The notes beneath the pieces were generated by a model. That model was not told the origin of the DNA. It saw nothing but the letters and a program-made list of their open reading frames with translations, and did not search any database. DNA of 64,000 nucleotides from Bog-756 sp036513075. GTDB lineage: Bacteria > Actinomycetota > Acidimicrobiia > Acidimicrobiales > RAAP-2. Position 1 is the first letter of the stretch, and the number at the start of each line of letters is the position of its first letter. The position numbers were made by a program, and so were the translations under genes. This document shows, piece after piece, positions 43,814 through 54,300 of this stretch. The DNA lies in contig DATBZS010000042.1 in assembly GCA_036513075.1 (NCBI GenBank), positions 1-64,000 on the forward strand. The letters run 5' to 3'.

Positions 43814-45217
43814 TCAGCTGTAGGTCGGGTAGCGGTGGGCCCAGGGGTCGGCCCCTTCGAGCTGGGACGCCACCCGAATCAACTGGGCGTCACGGAACGC
43901 TCCGGCCACCAGCTGCACGCCGATCGGCAGCCCCGATGACGACACGTGCAGTGGCAGGCTGACGGCGGGCTGTCCGGTGATGTTGAACAGGGCCGTGAAG
44001 GCGGCCATCGACACGATCTCCATGGGCGGGAAATCGGGCTGGGCATGGACCTGGGCGAGCAGTCCCACCGGCGGCGGCTCGATGGCCATCGTCGGGGTCA
44101 ACAGCAGGTCGAACTCGTCGTCGAACCGGGCGAGCAGGCCCCGGGTCTGGTGCTGCAGGTTGGCCAGCGAGTTGGCGAAGGTGAGGCTGTCGAGGGCCCG
44201 GCCGGCGGCAAAGGAGACCTGGTTGTGGGGCTCCATGTCCGCCGGATCGATGTCGAGATGAGCAGCGAATCCGGAGTTCATCAGGTGCAGGAAGTAGCCG
44301 AGGTCCGCCGGGTCGAACAGGTCGCCCTCCAGGGTCACGACGTGGTGGCCTAGCGACTCGAGCAGCTTGGCGGCGTGGTCGACGGCGGCCCTGGCCTCCG
44401 GGGCGACTTCGACACCGAGGGCGGAGACGGTGTTGACGGCCACCCGCAGTCGGCCGGGATCGGCCCCGACCTCCTCGGTGAACGGCCGCACCTTGTCCGG
44501 CGGGCTCCACCAGGCCAACGGGTCGGGCGTGCTGATGACCTCGAGGATGGCGGCGCTGTCGGCCACCGTGCGGGTGACCACCCCTTCGACCGACAGTCCG
44601 GACCAGCTCGGGACCGTTTCGGCCACCCGTCCGCGACTGGGCTTGTGGCCCACCAGTCCGCAACACGACGCCGGAATGCGGATCGACCCCCCGCCGTCGC
44701 TGGCGTTGGCCGCCGGGAACATGCCCGAGGCGACAGCCGAGGCAGCGCCACCGCTCGATCCGCCGGGAGTGAAGCCGGTGTTCCACGGGTTGCGGGTGAT
44801 CCCGAACCGGTTGTTCTCGGTCACGCTGACCGAGCCGAATTCCGGCGTGTTGGTGCGCCCGCAGAGGATGAACCCCGCGTCGACGAATGCCGTGGCTACC
44901 AGCTCCGAGCGCTCGGCCGGTGTATCGGCCGCGCCCTCGGAGCCGTAGGTGACGGGCTGGCCGGCTACCGGCAGGAGGTCCTTGATCGGGAGCGGAACCC
45001 CGGCGAACGGCGGGAGGTCGGTGTCGCCCGCCACGATGCGGTCTCCCAGCGCCTTCGCCTCGGCACGGGCGCCCTCGTCGTTGCGCCAGATCACCGCGTT
45101 GAGTTCGGAGTCACGAGCGTCGATCCGGGCCAGTGTGGCTTCCAGGACCTCCAGCGGGCTCACCTCCTTGGCCCGGATTGCGGCGGCGGTGTCGATGGCA
45201 GAAGCGTGCTCGTCCAT
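43814..45217 (-). CDS. Amidase (amidase-signature family)
   Basis: A 467-residue amidase. The Ser-cisSer-Lys triad is visible: Lys in 'VPLPIKDLLPV', cis-Ser in 'GFTPGGSSGGAASAVASG' and the nucleophile Ser in 'SDGGGSIRIPASCCGLVGHKPS'. These enzymes hydrolyse amides, nitrile-derived amides or aryl-acylamides; a GatA role is unlikely as no gatB/C genes are near. ATG at 45217 begins the domain. It converges with the carbonic anhydrase and is divergent from the methyltransferase. Confidence 0.92.
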   Translation of the reverse strand: MDEHASAIDTAAAIRAKEVSPLEVLEATLARIDARDSELNAVIWRNDEGARAEAKALGDRIVAGDTDLPPFAGVPLPIKDLLPVAGQPVTYGSEGAADTPAERSELVATAFVDAGFILCGRTNTPEFGSVSVTENNRFGITRNPWNTGFTPGGSSGGAASAVASGMFPAANASDGGGSIRIPASCCGLVGHKPSRGRVAETVPSWSGLSVEGVVTRTVADSAAILEVISTPDPLAWWSPPDKVRPFTEEVGADPGRLRVAVNTVSALGVEVAPEARAAVDHAAKLLESLGHHVVTLEGDLFDPADLGYFLHLMNSGFAAHLDIDPADMEPHNQVSFAAGRALDSLTFANSLANLQHQTRGLLARFDDEFDLLLTPTMAIEPPPVGLLAQVHAQPDFPPMEIVSMAAFTALFNITGQPAVSLPLHVSSSGLPIGVQLVAGAFRDAQLIRVASQLEGADPWAHRYPTYS

Positions 45218-45295
45218 TGGCGCACTGTAGGCCAGCGCCCGCGCCGGCAGCCGGTCGGGTTCACCCCGCACCCCGCCCATGTGGCACGGTGGGCC

Positions 45296-46027
45296 ATGGT
45301 CGCCTACGAGCGCTTCGCCGCCTTCTACGACGTCGTCATGGACGACCCGGGACCACGGGCGGCCCGGGTCAACGCAGTCATCGACTCCTATCGGCCCGAT
45401 GCCGTGTCACTCCTGGAGCTCGGCTGCGGGACAGGGTCGATCCTCGCCCGGCTCGACACACCGGCCCAGCTGACCGGGCTCGACCAATCACCCGAGATGC
45501 TGGCCGTTGCCGCAACCAAAGTGCCCGGCGCGCAGCTCGTCGCAGGCGACATGTCCTCGTTCGACCTGGGCCGCCGGTTCGATGTGATCGTCTGCGTGTT
45601 CGACTCGATCAACCATCTCCTCGCCGTGGGCTCGTGGGCCTCGATGTTCGCCTGTGTGCACGCGCACTTGACGACCGGCGGGCTGTTCGTGCTCGACGTG
45701 AACACGGTGGGCGAGCTGCACCGCCTGGGCGACGAGCAGCCCTGGATCTACGACTTCGAAGGAGGCACGGCCGTCATCGACGTGACGTTCGCGCTCGACC
45801 CGGACGGACACGGGATGACCGACTGGGACATCCGGATCTTCGAGCGGATCACCGACACCCGGTTCGAGCTCCACCACGAGTGCATCGGCGAGCTCGGCCT
45901 GCCGCTCGAGCGGGTGCGCGCGCTGTTGTCGGGTTGGTTCAAGCTCCTGGAGGAGGTCGACGAGGACGGGCTCCCGGCAACGGATGCCTCGGTCAAGGCC
46001 TACTACGCCGTCCGACGGACCGACTGA
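45296..46027 (+). CDS. Class-I SAM-dependent methyltransferase
   Basis: A 243-residue methyltransferase. Motif I is 'LLELGCGTGSILARL', followed by 'LTGLDQSPEMLAVAATK' (acidic residue binding the SAM ribose) and 'DMSSFDLGRRFDVIVCVFDSINHL' and 'LFVLDVNT'. The form resembles small-molecule methyltransferases (YdjH/UbiE-like group). The C-terminal part is beta-rich. Substrate unknown. It converges on recD with a 3-nt gap. Confidence 0.88.
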   Translation: MVAYERFAAFYDVVMDDPGPRAARVNAVIDSYRPDAVSLLELGCGTGSILARLDTPAQLTGLDQSPEMLAVAATKVPGAQLVAGDMSSFDLGRRFDVIVCVFDSINHLLAVGSWASMFACVHAHLTTGGLFVLDVNTVGELHRLGDEQPWIYDFEGGTAVIDVTFALDPDGHGMTDWDIRIFERITDTRFELHHECIGELGLPLERVRALLSGWFKLLEEVDEDGLPATDASVKAYYAVRRTD

Positions 46028-46030
46028 ACC

Positions 46031-47926
46031 TCAGGCGTCCGGCCAAAGCCGGTCGCGCAACCCCGATGCCCGCGCCACAGGGCGGCCGATGGCCAGGCGG
46101 ATCATCTCCTCGCTCCCGACGATGGTGACCTCCGGCTTCGCTCGAGTGACCGCGGTGTAGAGGAGCTCGCGGGTGAGGATCGGCGAGTCCTGGGTCGGCA
46201 GGGAGACCACCGCGTGGGCGAACTCCGATCCTTGGCTCTTGTGGATGGTCATCGCCCACCAGGGCTCCCACTCCCCCAGTCGGGCCGGCGCGAGTCTGCG
46301 GGACGACGACGTCCCGGCCATGGTCACCCAGCGACCATCCGCAGCGTGGACCACGACGCCCACGTCACCGTTAGCCAGGCGGTTGACCGGATCGTTTCGG
46401 GTCACCATCACCGGGGTCCCGACATTTGGGTGACCACCCCGGAGCGCCGCGGGGACGACGGACTGGGCGACGCCGTGGATCAGGTCGGTCCACTCGAATA
46501 GCCCGAGCTGGCCCCGGCGGATGGCGCTGAGCACCTTGACCCGGCTGGCCGCGGCAAGTGCCGTCGCGTCGTCACCAGCAAGTGCGGCACGGACCACGTC
46601 GGCGGCGGCGGCAGTCACCAGCTGACGCAGGTCGCCGAGTCCCGAGGGATCGTCGGGACGCACCCAGTGGACCTCGGGGTGGCCGGCCGCCAGCTCGTGG
46701 AGGACGCGGTCGGCGTCGCCGTCGCGGATGGCCAGTGCCAACGCCGCGGTCGCCGATCCCTCATCGAAACGATGTCCGCGTCGCAACTCGGTGACCCGAC
46801 CGGAAAGGGGCCATGCTCCCGACTCCTCGGTGTCGCCGGCCGGGCCGACCATGTCCGCCATCACAGTGCCTGCCTCGATGCTGGCGAGCTGGAACGGGTC
46901 ACCGACTAGCACAAGGCGTGCGTCGAGACGCACCGCGTCGAGCAATCGCGCCAGCAATGGGAGCGAGACCATCGAGGTCTCGTCGATGACGACGAGGTCA
47001 TGGAGGAGTGGGTCGCCGCGGTCGTGTCGGAATGCCGTCCGGGTTTTCCGGCCCAGCAGCCGGTGGATGGTGGTGGGCTCGATGGCACCCAGCGCCGCGG
47101 CCTGTCCCGGATCAAGCCGGCCCTGGTCGACGAGTTCGGTGACATGCGACTCGATGGCCTCCTTCATCCGGGTCGCCGCCTTCCCGGTGGGGGCGGCCAA
47201 CGCAACCCGGAAGGCCTGCCCGCGATCCTCGGCCAATTTCAGGGCGGAGGCCAGGATCCGGGCCACCGTATGGGTTTTTCCGGTTCCAGGGCCACCAGCT
47301 AGGACCGTCACTGGCCGGGTGAATGCTCGCCTTGCGGCCACGAACTGCAGATCGGTGAATCCGTCGTCGTCCACTGTGATCCCGCCGAACACGGCCTCCA
47401 GCGCGGCATCGACTTCGGCGTCGCTGTCTTCGGTTCGGTCGATCGACGCACGACCGCTGCTCCGCGCTGCCAACTGGGCGGCCACCTCGACTTCGAAGGA
47501 CCAGAACCGCTGGAGGTAGAGCCGGTGACCCTCCAGCACCAGGGGTCGGAGCAGTTCCTCGGAGGACGCCTCCGCCCCCTCGGGCGCTCGTCTGGTGACG
47601 ATCGGTGAGTCAGCGAGTTCGGTGCGCCACGCCGACGGTTCAGGCAACGTCATGTCAACGGCGCGGCCGTCGTCATCCTGGGCAGCTATCACCTGCGCAT
47701 AGACCGCATCAAGATCGAGGCAGACGTGTCCCAAACGGGTGGCGCGGGCGGCGAGGGCCAGAGCAAGAAGGCAGGCATCCGACGGCTGATGCGGTGCCGC
47801 ACGCGCCACGGCGGCGACCAGTTGGACCTCGAAGCGGCCCACGATCCCGGCGTCGATCCACGGCGCCAGTCCGCGTTCCACCGCATCCGTGGACCATCCG
47901 GTCGGGCGCCCGGCACTCCCGCTCAT
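46031..47926 (-). CDS. recD: Exodeoxyribonuclease V alpha subunit RecD
   Basis: A 631-residue SF1B helicase, 5'-3' motor of RecBCD. Motif I is 'GGPGTGKTHT', motif Ia 'APTGKAATRMKEAI', motif II 'VVIDETSMV', motif III 'LVLVGDPFQLASIEAG', and the end has 'WAMTIHKSQGSEF' and 'LLYTAVTRAKPEVTIVG' (motifs V-VI). The N-terminal RecB-binding domain is also recognisable. The ATG overlaps the recB stop (ATGA). Confidence 0.95.
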   Translation of the reverse strand: MSGSAGRPTGWSTDAVERGLAPWIDAGIVGRFEVQLVAAVARAAPHQPSDACLLALALAARATRLGHVCLDLDAVYAQVIAAQDDDGRAVDMTLPEPSAWRTELADSPIVTRRAPEGAEASSEELLRPLVLEGHRLYLQRFWSFEVEVAAQLAARSSGRASIDRTEDSDAEVDAALEAVFGGITVDDDGFTDLQFVAARRAFTRPVTVLAGGPGTGKTHTVARILASALKLAEDRGQAFRVALAAPTGKAATRMKEAIESHVTELVDQGRLDPGQAAALGAIEPTTIHRLLGRKTRTAFRHDRGDPLLHDLVVIDETSMVSLPLLARLLDAVRLDARLVLVGDPFQLASIEAGTVMADMVGPAGDTEESGAWPLSGRVTELRRGHRFDEGSATAALALAIRDGDADRVLHELAAGHPEVHWVRPDDPSGLGDLRQLVTAAAADVVRAALAGDDATALAAASRVKVLSAIRRGQLGLFEWTDLIHGVAQSVVPAALRGGHPNVGTPVMVTRNDPVNRLANGDVGVVVHAADGRWVTMAGTSSSRRLAPARLGEWEPWWAMTIHKSQGSEFAHAVVSLPTQDSPILTRELLYTAVTRAKPEVTIVGSEEMIRLAIGRPVARASGLRDRLWPDA

Positions 47927-50900
47927 GGGGCACCACCAGTGCTCCGTCCGTCGAGCAGGTCGCTCACCGAGGCGATCAATCCGGGGTCGAATTCCCACGT
48001 GAACACTCCGTGCGGATGGATGCCGTCATGGGCGACCTCCGGCCCGGTCATGCCGCGCACGAAGAGGTAAGTGGCCCCAACCACCTGGGCTGTCGGGCCA
48101 CCCGGGCGCTTCCTGGACCTCAGGTAGCGCTGGAGTGCCACCGCGTAGAGCAATGCCTGCAGCGGGTAGTGGTGTTCCGACATGGCATCCACCATGTGTC
48201 CGATGTCGTAGTCGTGGGGTCCGGGTTCCGCACCCCACGGCGTCAACCGGTTCGTCTTGTAGTCGGCCACCACGAATCGGGAGTCATCGCTTTCGGTCGC
48301 CACGCGGGCGACCAGGTCGATCGACCCGGTCAGGTACCCGGCGAGCTGGACGTCGATCACCCCGTCGGCCAGCGCCGTCGCCCAGGGGACGAGAGGATGC
48401 CCGCCCCGAAGAGACGCGGCGACCAGCGATCCGATGTCCGAGACGGTCGGGTGCCGGCCCGCCTCGCCGATTCGCATGTCGAATCCCAGCTCGTCCAATC
48501 GGTCGCGACGTCTGAGATCGGCAAGTCGGGCCGACCCGAACAGCGGCCCAAGCGGCGTCTCGATTGCGGCGCGGAGTCCAGCGGTCAGCAGATCCGTCCC
48601 ATCGGTATCCGCCGGCGCCAAGAGCGACGGGTCGGTGCCACTGGTGGCCAGCTCCGTCTGGACGGCGTCGGCGATCGCTGCGTCGAGATCGGCCGCGGCG
48701 AAGTCCACCCGTTCCAGGACCGCGTGCACGAATGTCCCGAACTGTTTGCCGGCCCGGAGCCGGGCAAGCGGTCCGCCGGCGTCGGCCCCGGCGACACCGG
48801 GAGCATGGTCATCGTCCAACTGCCCAGGCGCGGCCGGCTCGTTCTCGTCGTCCGCGCCGCGGTCCGCTCCGGTCGTGTCGAAAGGATCGAGGCCACCGCC
48901 AGGACCAGCATCGGCGCGCGAGGTGATGGCCGAGAACGACCAGCGGTGTACGGAACGGTCGAGGCCCACGGCGAGCCTGCTGATCGACAGCTCCTCCTGC
49001 TCCGGGGTAGCCACTGTGTCGACCCAGGCTGTCGCCGGTTTGGGTGGGTCGCCGATGGGGGTGACGGTGATGGTCCGGTCCGACCGCTCGGTCAACGCGT
49101 CGAGTATTGCGGGAACGTCGTCATCAGCTGGGATAGTGCATTTACCCGATTGGAACACCGAGGGGTCGATCGAACCGTCCGAGTAGTCACGTGAGAACAG
49201 GAACCGACTGATCGCCCGTGTCGAGCTGCCCGGGCTGTTGGCCCACCAGACCGCCGTGTGGTGCTGTGCCCGGGTGAGGGCCACGTAGAGCAGCCGCAGC
49301 TCTTCGGACGCCTCCTCCCGGCGGGCGAGCTGCTTGCGCTCCTCGGCCGCCTTGGCATCGGGCCAGTCCTTACCTTTGGCGAGGTCCATCGTCCGATGAC
49401 GGGTCACCGGATCGGCGTAGACCACGTCCGACGCATTCCTCACCGGACGCCAAAGCATGGGCAGGCAGACGACCGGGAACTGCAGACCCTTGGCCTTCCA
49501 GATGGTCATGATCTGCACCGCCTGGGCCTCGGATTCGATCCGCCTCGCGATCACGTCCCCGTCGACGTCGATATCCCCCTCCGACTCCGGCGGGTGGTCC
49601 AGCAGTGCCAGGAGCCCCGCTATACCGGACATCCCCTGGGCGGCACCGTTGTGCATCAGCTCGGCCAGGTGATCCAGGTCCGTCACATTGCGGTCGCCGT
49701 CGAACCCGCCCAGGAGCCGAGCGACAACACCGGTCACTTCCCAGATCGCGGCCAGGACCTCGGCGACCGGACGGGATCCGAGTCGGGCGGTCCAATCCGA
49801 CAGCCGCTCCTGCAGCAGGGCGAGTTCCTCGTCCGAGGCCTCCGACACGCGGGCGGCCGGCCAGGACTCGAACCACGACAGCGCGTAAGCGCGGACCCGA
49901 CCGAGGTCCGACGGACGCTCCATGGCCGACAGCAGTAGCCGAATCTGGTCGGCTGCCCAAGACGACAGAACGCTCCCCGCACCAGCGACCACCGCCGGCA
50001 CTCCCTGGCGGCGCAGAGCGTTCTGCGCCGACCGTGCATGGGCGCCGGACTTGACCAGCACGGCGATGTCCGATGGGCGGAGGCGTCGACTCCCGCCCTC
50101 ATCGTCGGGGATCGAAGCGCCGTCGAGCAGGCCCCGGACGTGTGCCACCAGGTCCCGGTTGATGATACGGGCCGTCATCGGTGTACTCGGGAGATTCTTC
50201 GTTCGGGGCAGCCACGAACCGACGGCGACACGGATGTCGAGTCCGGACAGCGACACGCCATCCGCGCCGGTCATCCGCAGGCACTCGTGGTCGTCCGACG
50301 ACTCGACCGGCACATAGGCGATGGCGTCGTCCCCGAAGGTCGCCCCGTCGAAGAGGGCGTTCATGGCACGGATTGCCGCCCCGTCGGACCGCCAGTTGCG
50401 CGAGAGGGTGAAGCGTTCGGACCCCGACCCCTCGCCCACGGCACGCAGGTACACAGAGATATCCGCCCCCCGGAACCGGTAGATCGCCTGCTTCGGGTCA
50501 CCGACGAGAACCAGGGTGCCGTCGGGTGCATCTCTGCCGAAGAGGGCCGAGAAGATCTCCCACTGGACGCGGTCCGTGTCCTGGAACTCGTCGATCAGGA
50601 CGACGGAGAAGCGGCTCCTGAGTGCTTCGATCACGGCGGCCGACGACCGGTCGACGAGCGCACCGCGGAGTTGGGTCAGTACATCGTCGTAACCCATCGT
50701 CCCTGAGTCCTGCCGCCGGCTCAGGAGGTTGGCACGCGATGCGATGACCAGCTCGCGCAATCGGATCTGTTTGGCAGTCGCCCCCGCCCGCTGTGCAGTC
50801 GGTTCAAGGTCCATGCCAGGATCCCCGACGAACCGCTCGGTCGCCTTCGCCAACTCGGACAGGGTCGGCAGCTCGTCCACGTCGATGTCCCCGCCGGACG

Positions 50901-51384
50901 AGCTCGCCAATGCGTCCGCACAGGCGTGACGGACCAACGTCGCCACGTCCGGGGCGAGACGGGCATCGGGGTCGATGGCCGACGAGATGCCGAGCGTGCT
51001 GCGAATCTGGGCGGCGAAACTATGCATGGTCGAGATGGCCGCGGCGTCGAATTCGGTGACCGCCCGCTCGAGTCGGCCTCGGCGCTCGTCGCGGTCGTGC
51101 CTGGCCAGGTGAGCCGAGAGCTCGTCGTTCCCGAAGTCTGTGGACGCTCCGGCGAGCGCCTCGGCCGACGCCACCATCTGGCCGCGGATGCGGGTCCTCA
51201 GCTCGGCGGTCGCCGCTCTCGTGAAGGTGACGATGAGCAGTTCGGACGGGGCTACGGCACGCTCGGCCAGGTACCGGGTGGCGAGGGCCGCCAGCGTGAA
51301 TGTCTTACCCGTCCCGGCACTGGCTTCGATGGCCACCTGTCCGCTCGGTAGGTCTCCGAAGAGCGCGAAGGGGCGGTCGGCCAT
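47923..51384 (-). CDS. recB: Exodeoxyribonuclease V beta subunit RecB
   Basis: A 1153-residue 3'-5' SF1A helicase with a C-terminal nuclease. Motif I 'ASAGTGKTFT', motif II 'VVLIDEFQDTD', 'GDPKQAIYRFRGADI' (III), 'SRNWRSD' (IV) and 'LLYVALTRAQ' (VI) show the helicase; 'FVVADYKTNRL' with 'YPLQALLYAVALQRYL' is the RecB-type PD-(D/E)xK nuclease near 1060-1115. The ATG at 51384 begins 2 nt after the recC stop; an in-frame GTG at 51390 overlaps that stop and is an alternative. Confidence 0.95.
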   Translation of the reverse strand: MADRPFALFGDLPSGQVAIEASAGTGKTFTLAALATRYLAERAVAPSELLIVTFTRAATAELRTRIRGQMVASAEALAGASTDFGNDELSAHLARHDRDERRGRLERAVTEFDAAAISTMHSFAAQIRSTLGISSAIDPDARLAPDVATLVRHACADALASSSGGDIDVDELPTLSELAKATERFVGDPGMDLEPTAQRAGATAKQIRLRELVIASRANLLSRRQDSGTMGYDDVLTQLRGALVDRSSAAVIEALRSRFSVVLIDEFQDTDRVQWEIFSALFGRDAPDGTLVLVGDPKQAIYRFRGADISVYLRAVGEGSGSERFTLSRNWRSDGAAIRAMNALFDGATFGDDAIAYVPVESSDDHECLRMTGADGVSLSGLDIRVAVGSWLPRTKNLPSTPMTARIINRDLVAHVRGLLDGASIPDDEGGSRRLRPSDIAVLVKSGAHARSAQNALRRQGVPAVVAGAGSVLSSWAADQIRLLLSAMERPSDLGRVRAYALSWFESWPAARVSEASDEELALLQERLSDWTARLGSRPVAEVLAAIWEVTGVVARLLGGFDGDRNVTDLDHLAELMHNGAAQGMSGIAGLLALLDHPPESEGDIDVDGDVIARRIESEAQAVQIMTIWKAKGLQFPVVCLPMLWRPVRNASDVVYADPVTRHRTMDLAKGKDWPDAKAAEERKQLARREEASEELRLLYVALTRAQHHTAVWWANSPGSSTRAISRFLFSRDYSDGSIDPSVFQSGKCTIPADDDVPAILDALTERSDRTITVTPIGDPPKPATAWVDTVATPEQEELSISRLAVGLDRSVHRWSFSAITSRADAGPGGGLDPFDTTGADRGADDENEPAAPGQLDDDHAPGVAGADAGGPLARLRAGKQFGTFVHAVLERVDFAAADLDAAIADAVQTELATSGTDPSLLAPADTDGTDLLTAGLRAAIETPLGPLFGSARLADLRRRDRLDELGFDMRIGEAGRHPTVSDIGSLVAASLRGGHPLVPWATALADGVIDVQLAGYLTGSIDLVARVATESDDSRFVVADYKTNRLTPWGAEPGPHDYDIGHMVDAMSEHHYPLQALLYAVALQRYLRSRKRPGGPTAQVVGATYLFVRGMTGPEVAHDGIHPHGVFTWEFDPGLIASVSDLLDGRSTGGAP

Positions 51385-51386
51385 CG

Positions 51387-54300
51387 TCACGCCACCGGCA
51401 TGCTGGTCCGGTCGACGGCACCCCACAGATGGTGGGCGTAGCGCTCCACGCGATTGCCTGTCACCCCGGGGTCGCTCTCGCGGGAGGCCAGCTCGTCGAT
51501 CTCGTCCACGTCAACGTCGCCGAACACCAGCCGGACCGCCGGGCGCGTCCCGTCCCCTCGTCCATCGCCGTTCTTCCACGTCCCGTCCGCAGACTTCTCG
51601 GCGTGCACGGCGGGCGAGTACGAGCTGAACAATGGGAGCGGTTCGCGTAGCCCTCTGCGATAGAGGTCGACTACCAGTTCCAACGCGTCGTCCGCCATGC
51701 CGGCGACATCATCGCTCGCCGCCGGCTCCAGTACGACCGGCGTGAGGTCCTTGCCTTTGCGCTCGGCCCGGGTCACCACCACGGACCGCCAGGGGACCGT
51801 CGGATCGGACGCCACCAGTACCATCAGGTCCAGCCAGGCCTCGAGCCGGTGGGCCTCTTTCGGACGCGTGAACTGGACGCGCCCCGTTCCGGGTGAAGGG
51901 CTGTCGAGTGCGAGGGGAATAGTGCCGACGATCCTGATCCCTCCGGCAAGGGTGACATCGACATCGCGCAACACCGGGGTTCCGGTTCGGATCCCGCGGG
52001 CCGCGGCCTCGGCGAGTAGATCCCCGACTTCAGCCGACAGATCATCGAACAACCGGTCCTCCAGGACACCGGGGGGCAGCGCACCCTTCGCCCGTTCCGC
52101 CCTGCGCCAGTCGGCGTCGTCCTTTCCCTGCAACCGGGCATCGAGGAGGTCCTGGCCGATGCGATAGAGCGCCAGCCCGTCGGGATCGACCGGGAGGATG
52201 TCATCGATCTCGTCCGACGGCCGAGGGAGGTTGGCCGCGAGCGACCGCCGCACGAACGTGGCCACGGGGTCGCGCAGGAACGTGTGCAGGTCCTCCAACT
52301 CGACGACCTCGACCTCCTCGCGGTTGAGCGGTACCTCGAGGAACGGCTCGCGCAGATGTGGCCGGTTCCGCCGTCGCGTCGCACCGATGAGGTCCCGAGC
52401 CGCGAAGCTCCATGGTGCGGCGATCCCCAGCCGATCGGAAATCAGGCACCGCTCGTCGAAGGGATGGCGCGGGTGCGTGACCTCCAGCGACTCCTTTGCA
52501 GCCTTGCGGTCGTCCGCCGGGAAGAGTCCGACGGCGGCGTCGAACAGCTCTGCCGCCGGTACCACCTGCGGCACCGGATGGTTCGACCGGATGTCGCGAC
52601 CCTCGCGCACGATCACCAGGTGGTCACGGGCCGCCAGCACGGCCTCCAACAGCCACTGGCGAGCCTCCGATCGGGGATCGGGATCGCCGATCTGGGGATC
52701 GGCTGCGACCAGGTCGGCGGCATCCGGGGCGGACGTGCCCAACGAGTCCTGGTCCAGACCCAGGATGCACACCACCCGGAACGGCACCCACCGGAGCGAG
52801 GCCATCGACGTGACCGTGACACCCCCGCGGAAGAAGTCGGGGCGCCCGGGCTCATTGTCCAGCATTCCCTCGAGGAGGCGCCGGACGTCGAGCAGGTCCA
52901 GGCTCACCGTCGAACCCCGCCGGGAAGCCGCGGCAGCATCGACGACGTCGCGTAGTACCCGCTCCAACGCCTCGATCTGCCACGTGGCCTGATCGGGTAC
53001 GGCGAAGAGGTCGCTGCACGTGCGACGGAGGACCGCGGCCCATTCGTCGACGGTGCGACCGGGTCCGATCGAGTGCCCGGCGAGCGCCGCCAGCCGGCCG
53101 ACGATGAACGCAAACGCACCGAGGATCTCGACGTCCCCGCTGTCGACGCCGAGTGGCGCGATCTCGCCAATGGCAAGGTCGAGGTCCGCGTCGGCCACGG
53201 CGGAGCCGATGAGGAGGCGGTCCAGCGCCGCCTGCCAGGTGTTGCCGACCACGGTCGCGGGGACGCCGAACCCGCTCCGATGGTCCGGATCGAGGCCCCA
53301 GCGGACGCGGGCCTCAGTCGCCCACTCGGCGAGTACCGCCAGGTCGGCATCGTCGAACCCGAACCGCTCCCGCACCGGGGACAGCGAGATGAAGTCGAGC
53401 ACCTGAGCGATCTCGAACCGACCCGACACGAGGTCGAGGAGCGTGGCGGTGGCGCCCAGTACCGGGTTGGCCGACCGGATCGACCGGTCGGCTATCCGGT
53501 ATCGGAGGAAGGGCGCCCCGGTGCTGTCCAACGCATCCGGCGACCCACTCGACGGGCCGAACACGGCCTCGACCAGCGGCGCGAACTTCTCCAGGCCGGG
53601 ACAGACGACCAGGATGTCCTCTTCGGCGAGCCTGGACGCGGGATCATTGAGCAAGTGGAGGACGACGTCCCGGGCAACCTGCACCTGCCGCATCGGACCG
53701 AAGCAGGAGTGGAACTGGAGGGAGCGATCGTCGGGCCCGACCGGGCCGGGGACCGCTTCCGCATCGCTACGGATGTCAGCCTGGAGCCGCTCCAGCAGGG
53801 TGCGCCGCGGTGCACCATCGGTCGGGACCCAGGTCAGACGCCCGGTGTCGGGGGTGAGACCGTCGGCCAGGAGGAGGGCGGACTCACGCGGGAGCCGTCC
53901 CCACGAACGCAGCAGCGGCTGTTGGATCCGGACCCCGGTCGGATCTTCGGACCGGAGGCGGGGTCGACCCCCGCCAGGGTGGGGCCACGTTCCGAGCAGC
54001 GCCGCCAGGTCGAACCGGTGGGGCTCCAGGAGAAACAGGTGGACGTCGCGCCGTCGGGCGACCGCCTCGACGAGCGGGAGGAAGTCCCGGCCCGGCAGCG
54101 AGGTGAATCCGAAGAGGACCAACCGACTGGGAAGTTCGGCGTCGAGGTCAAGCTGGTCGGTCCGGACCAGGTCGAGGATGGCTTCCATCCGCTCAGGGGG
54201 GCTGTCCGATGCGATCTCGTCTCGCAGGAACCTCCAGAGCCGCGGCTGCCAGTCAGCAAGTGGGGAGATCGTCCTTCCCGACCCGTCCACCGAGCCCGGG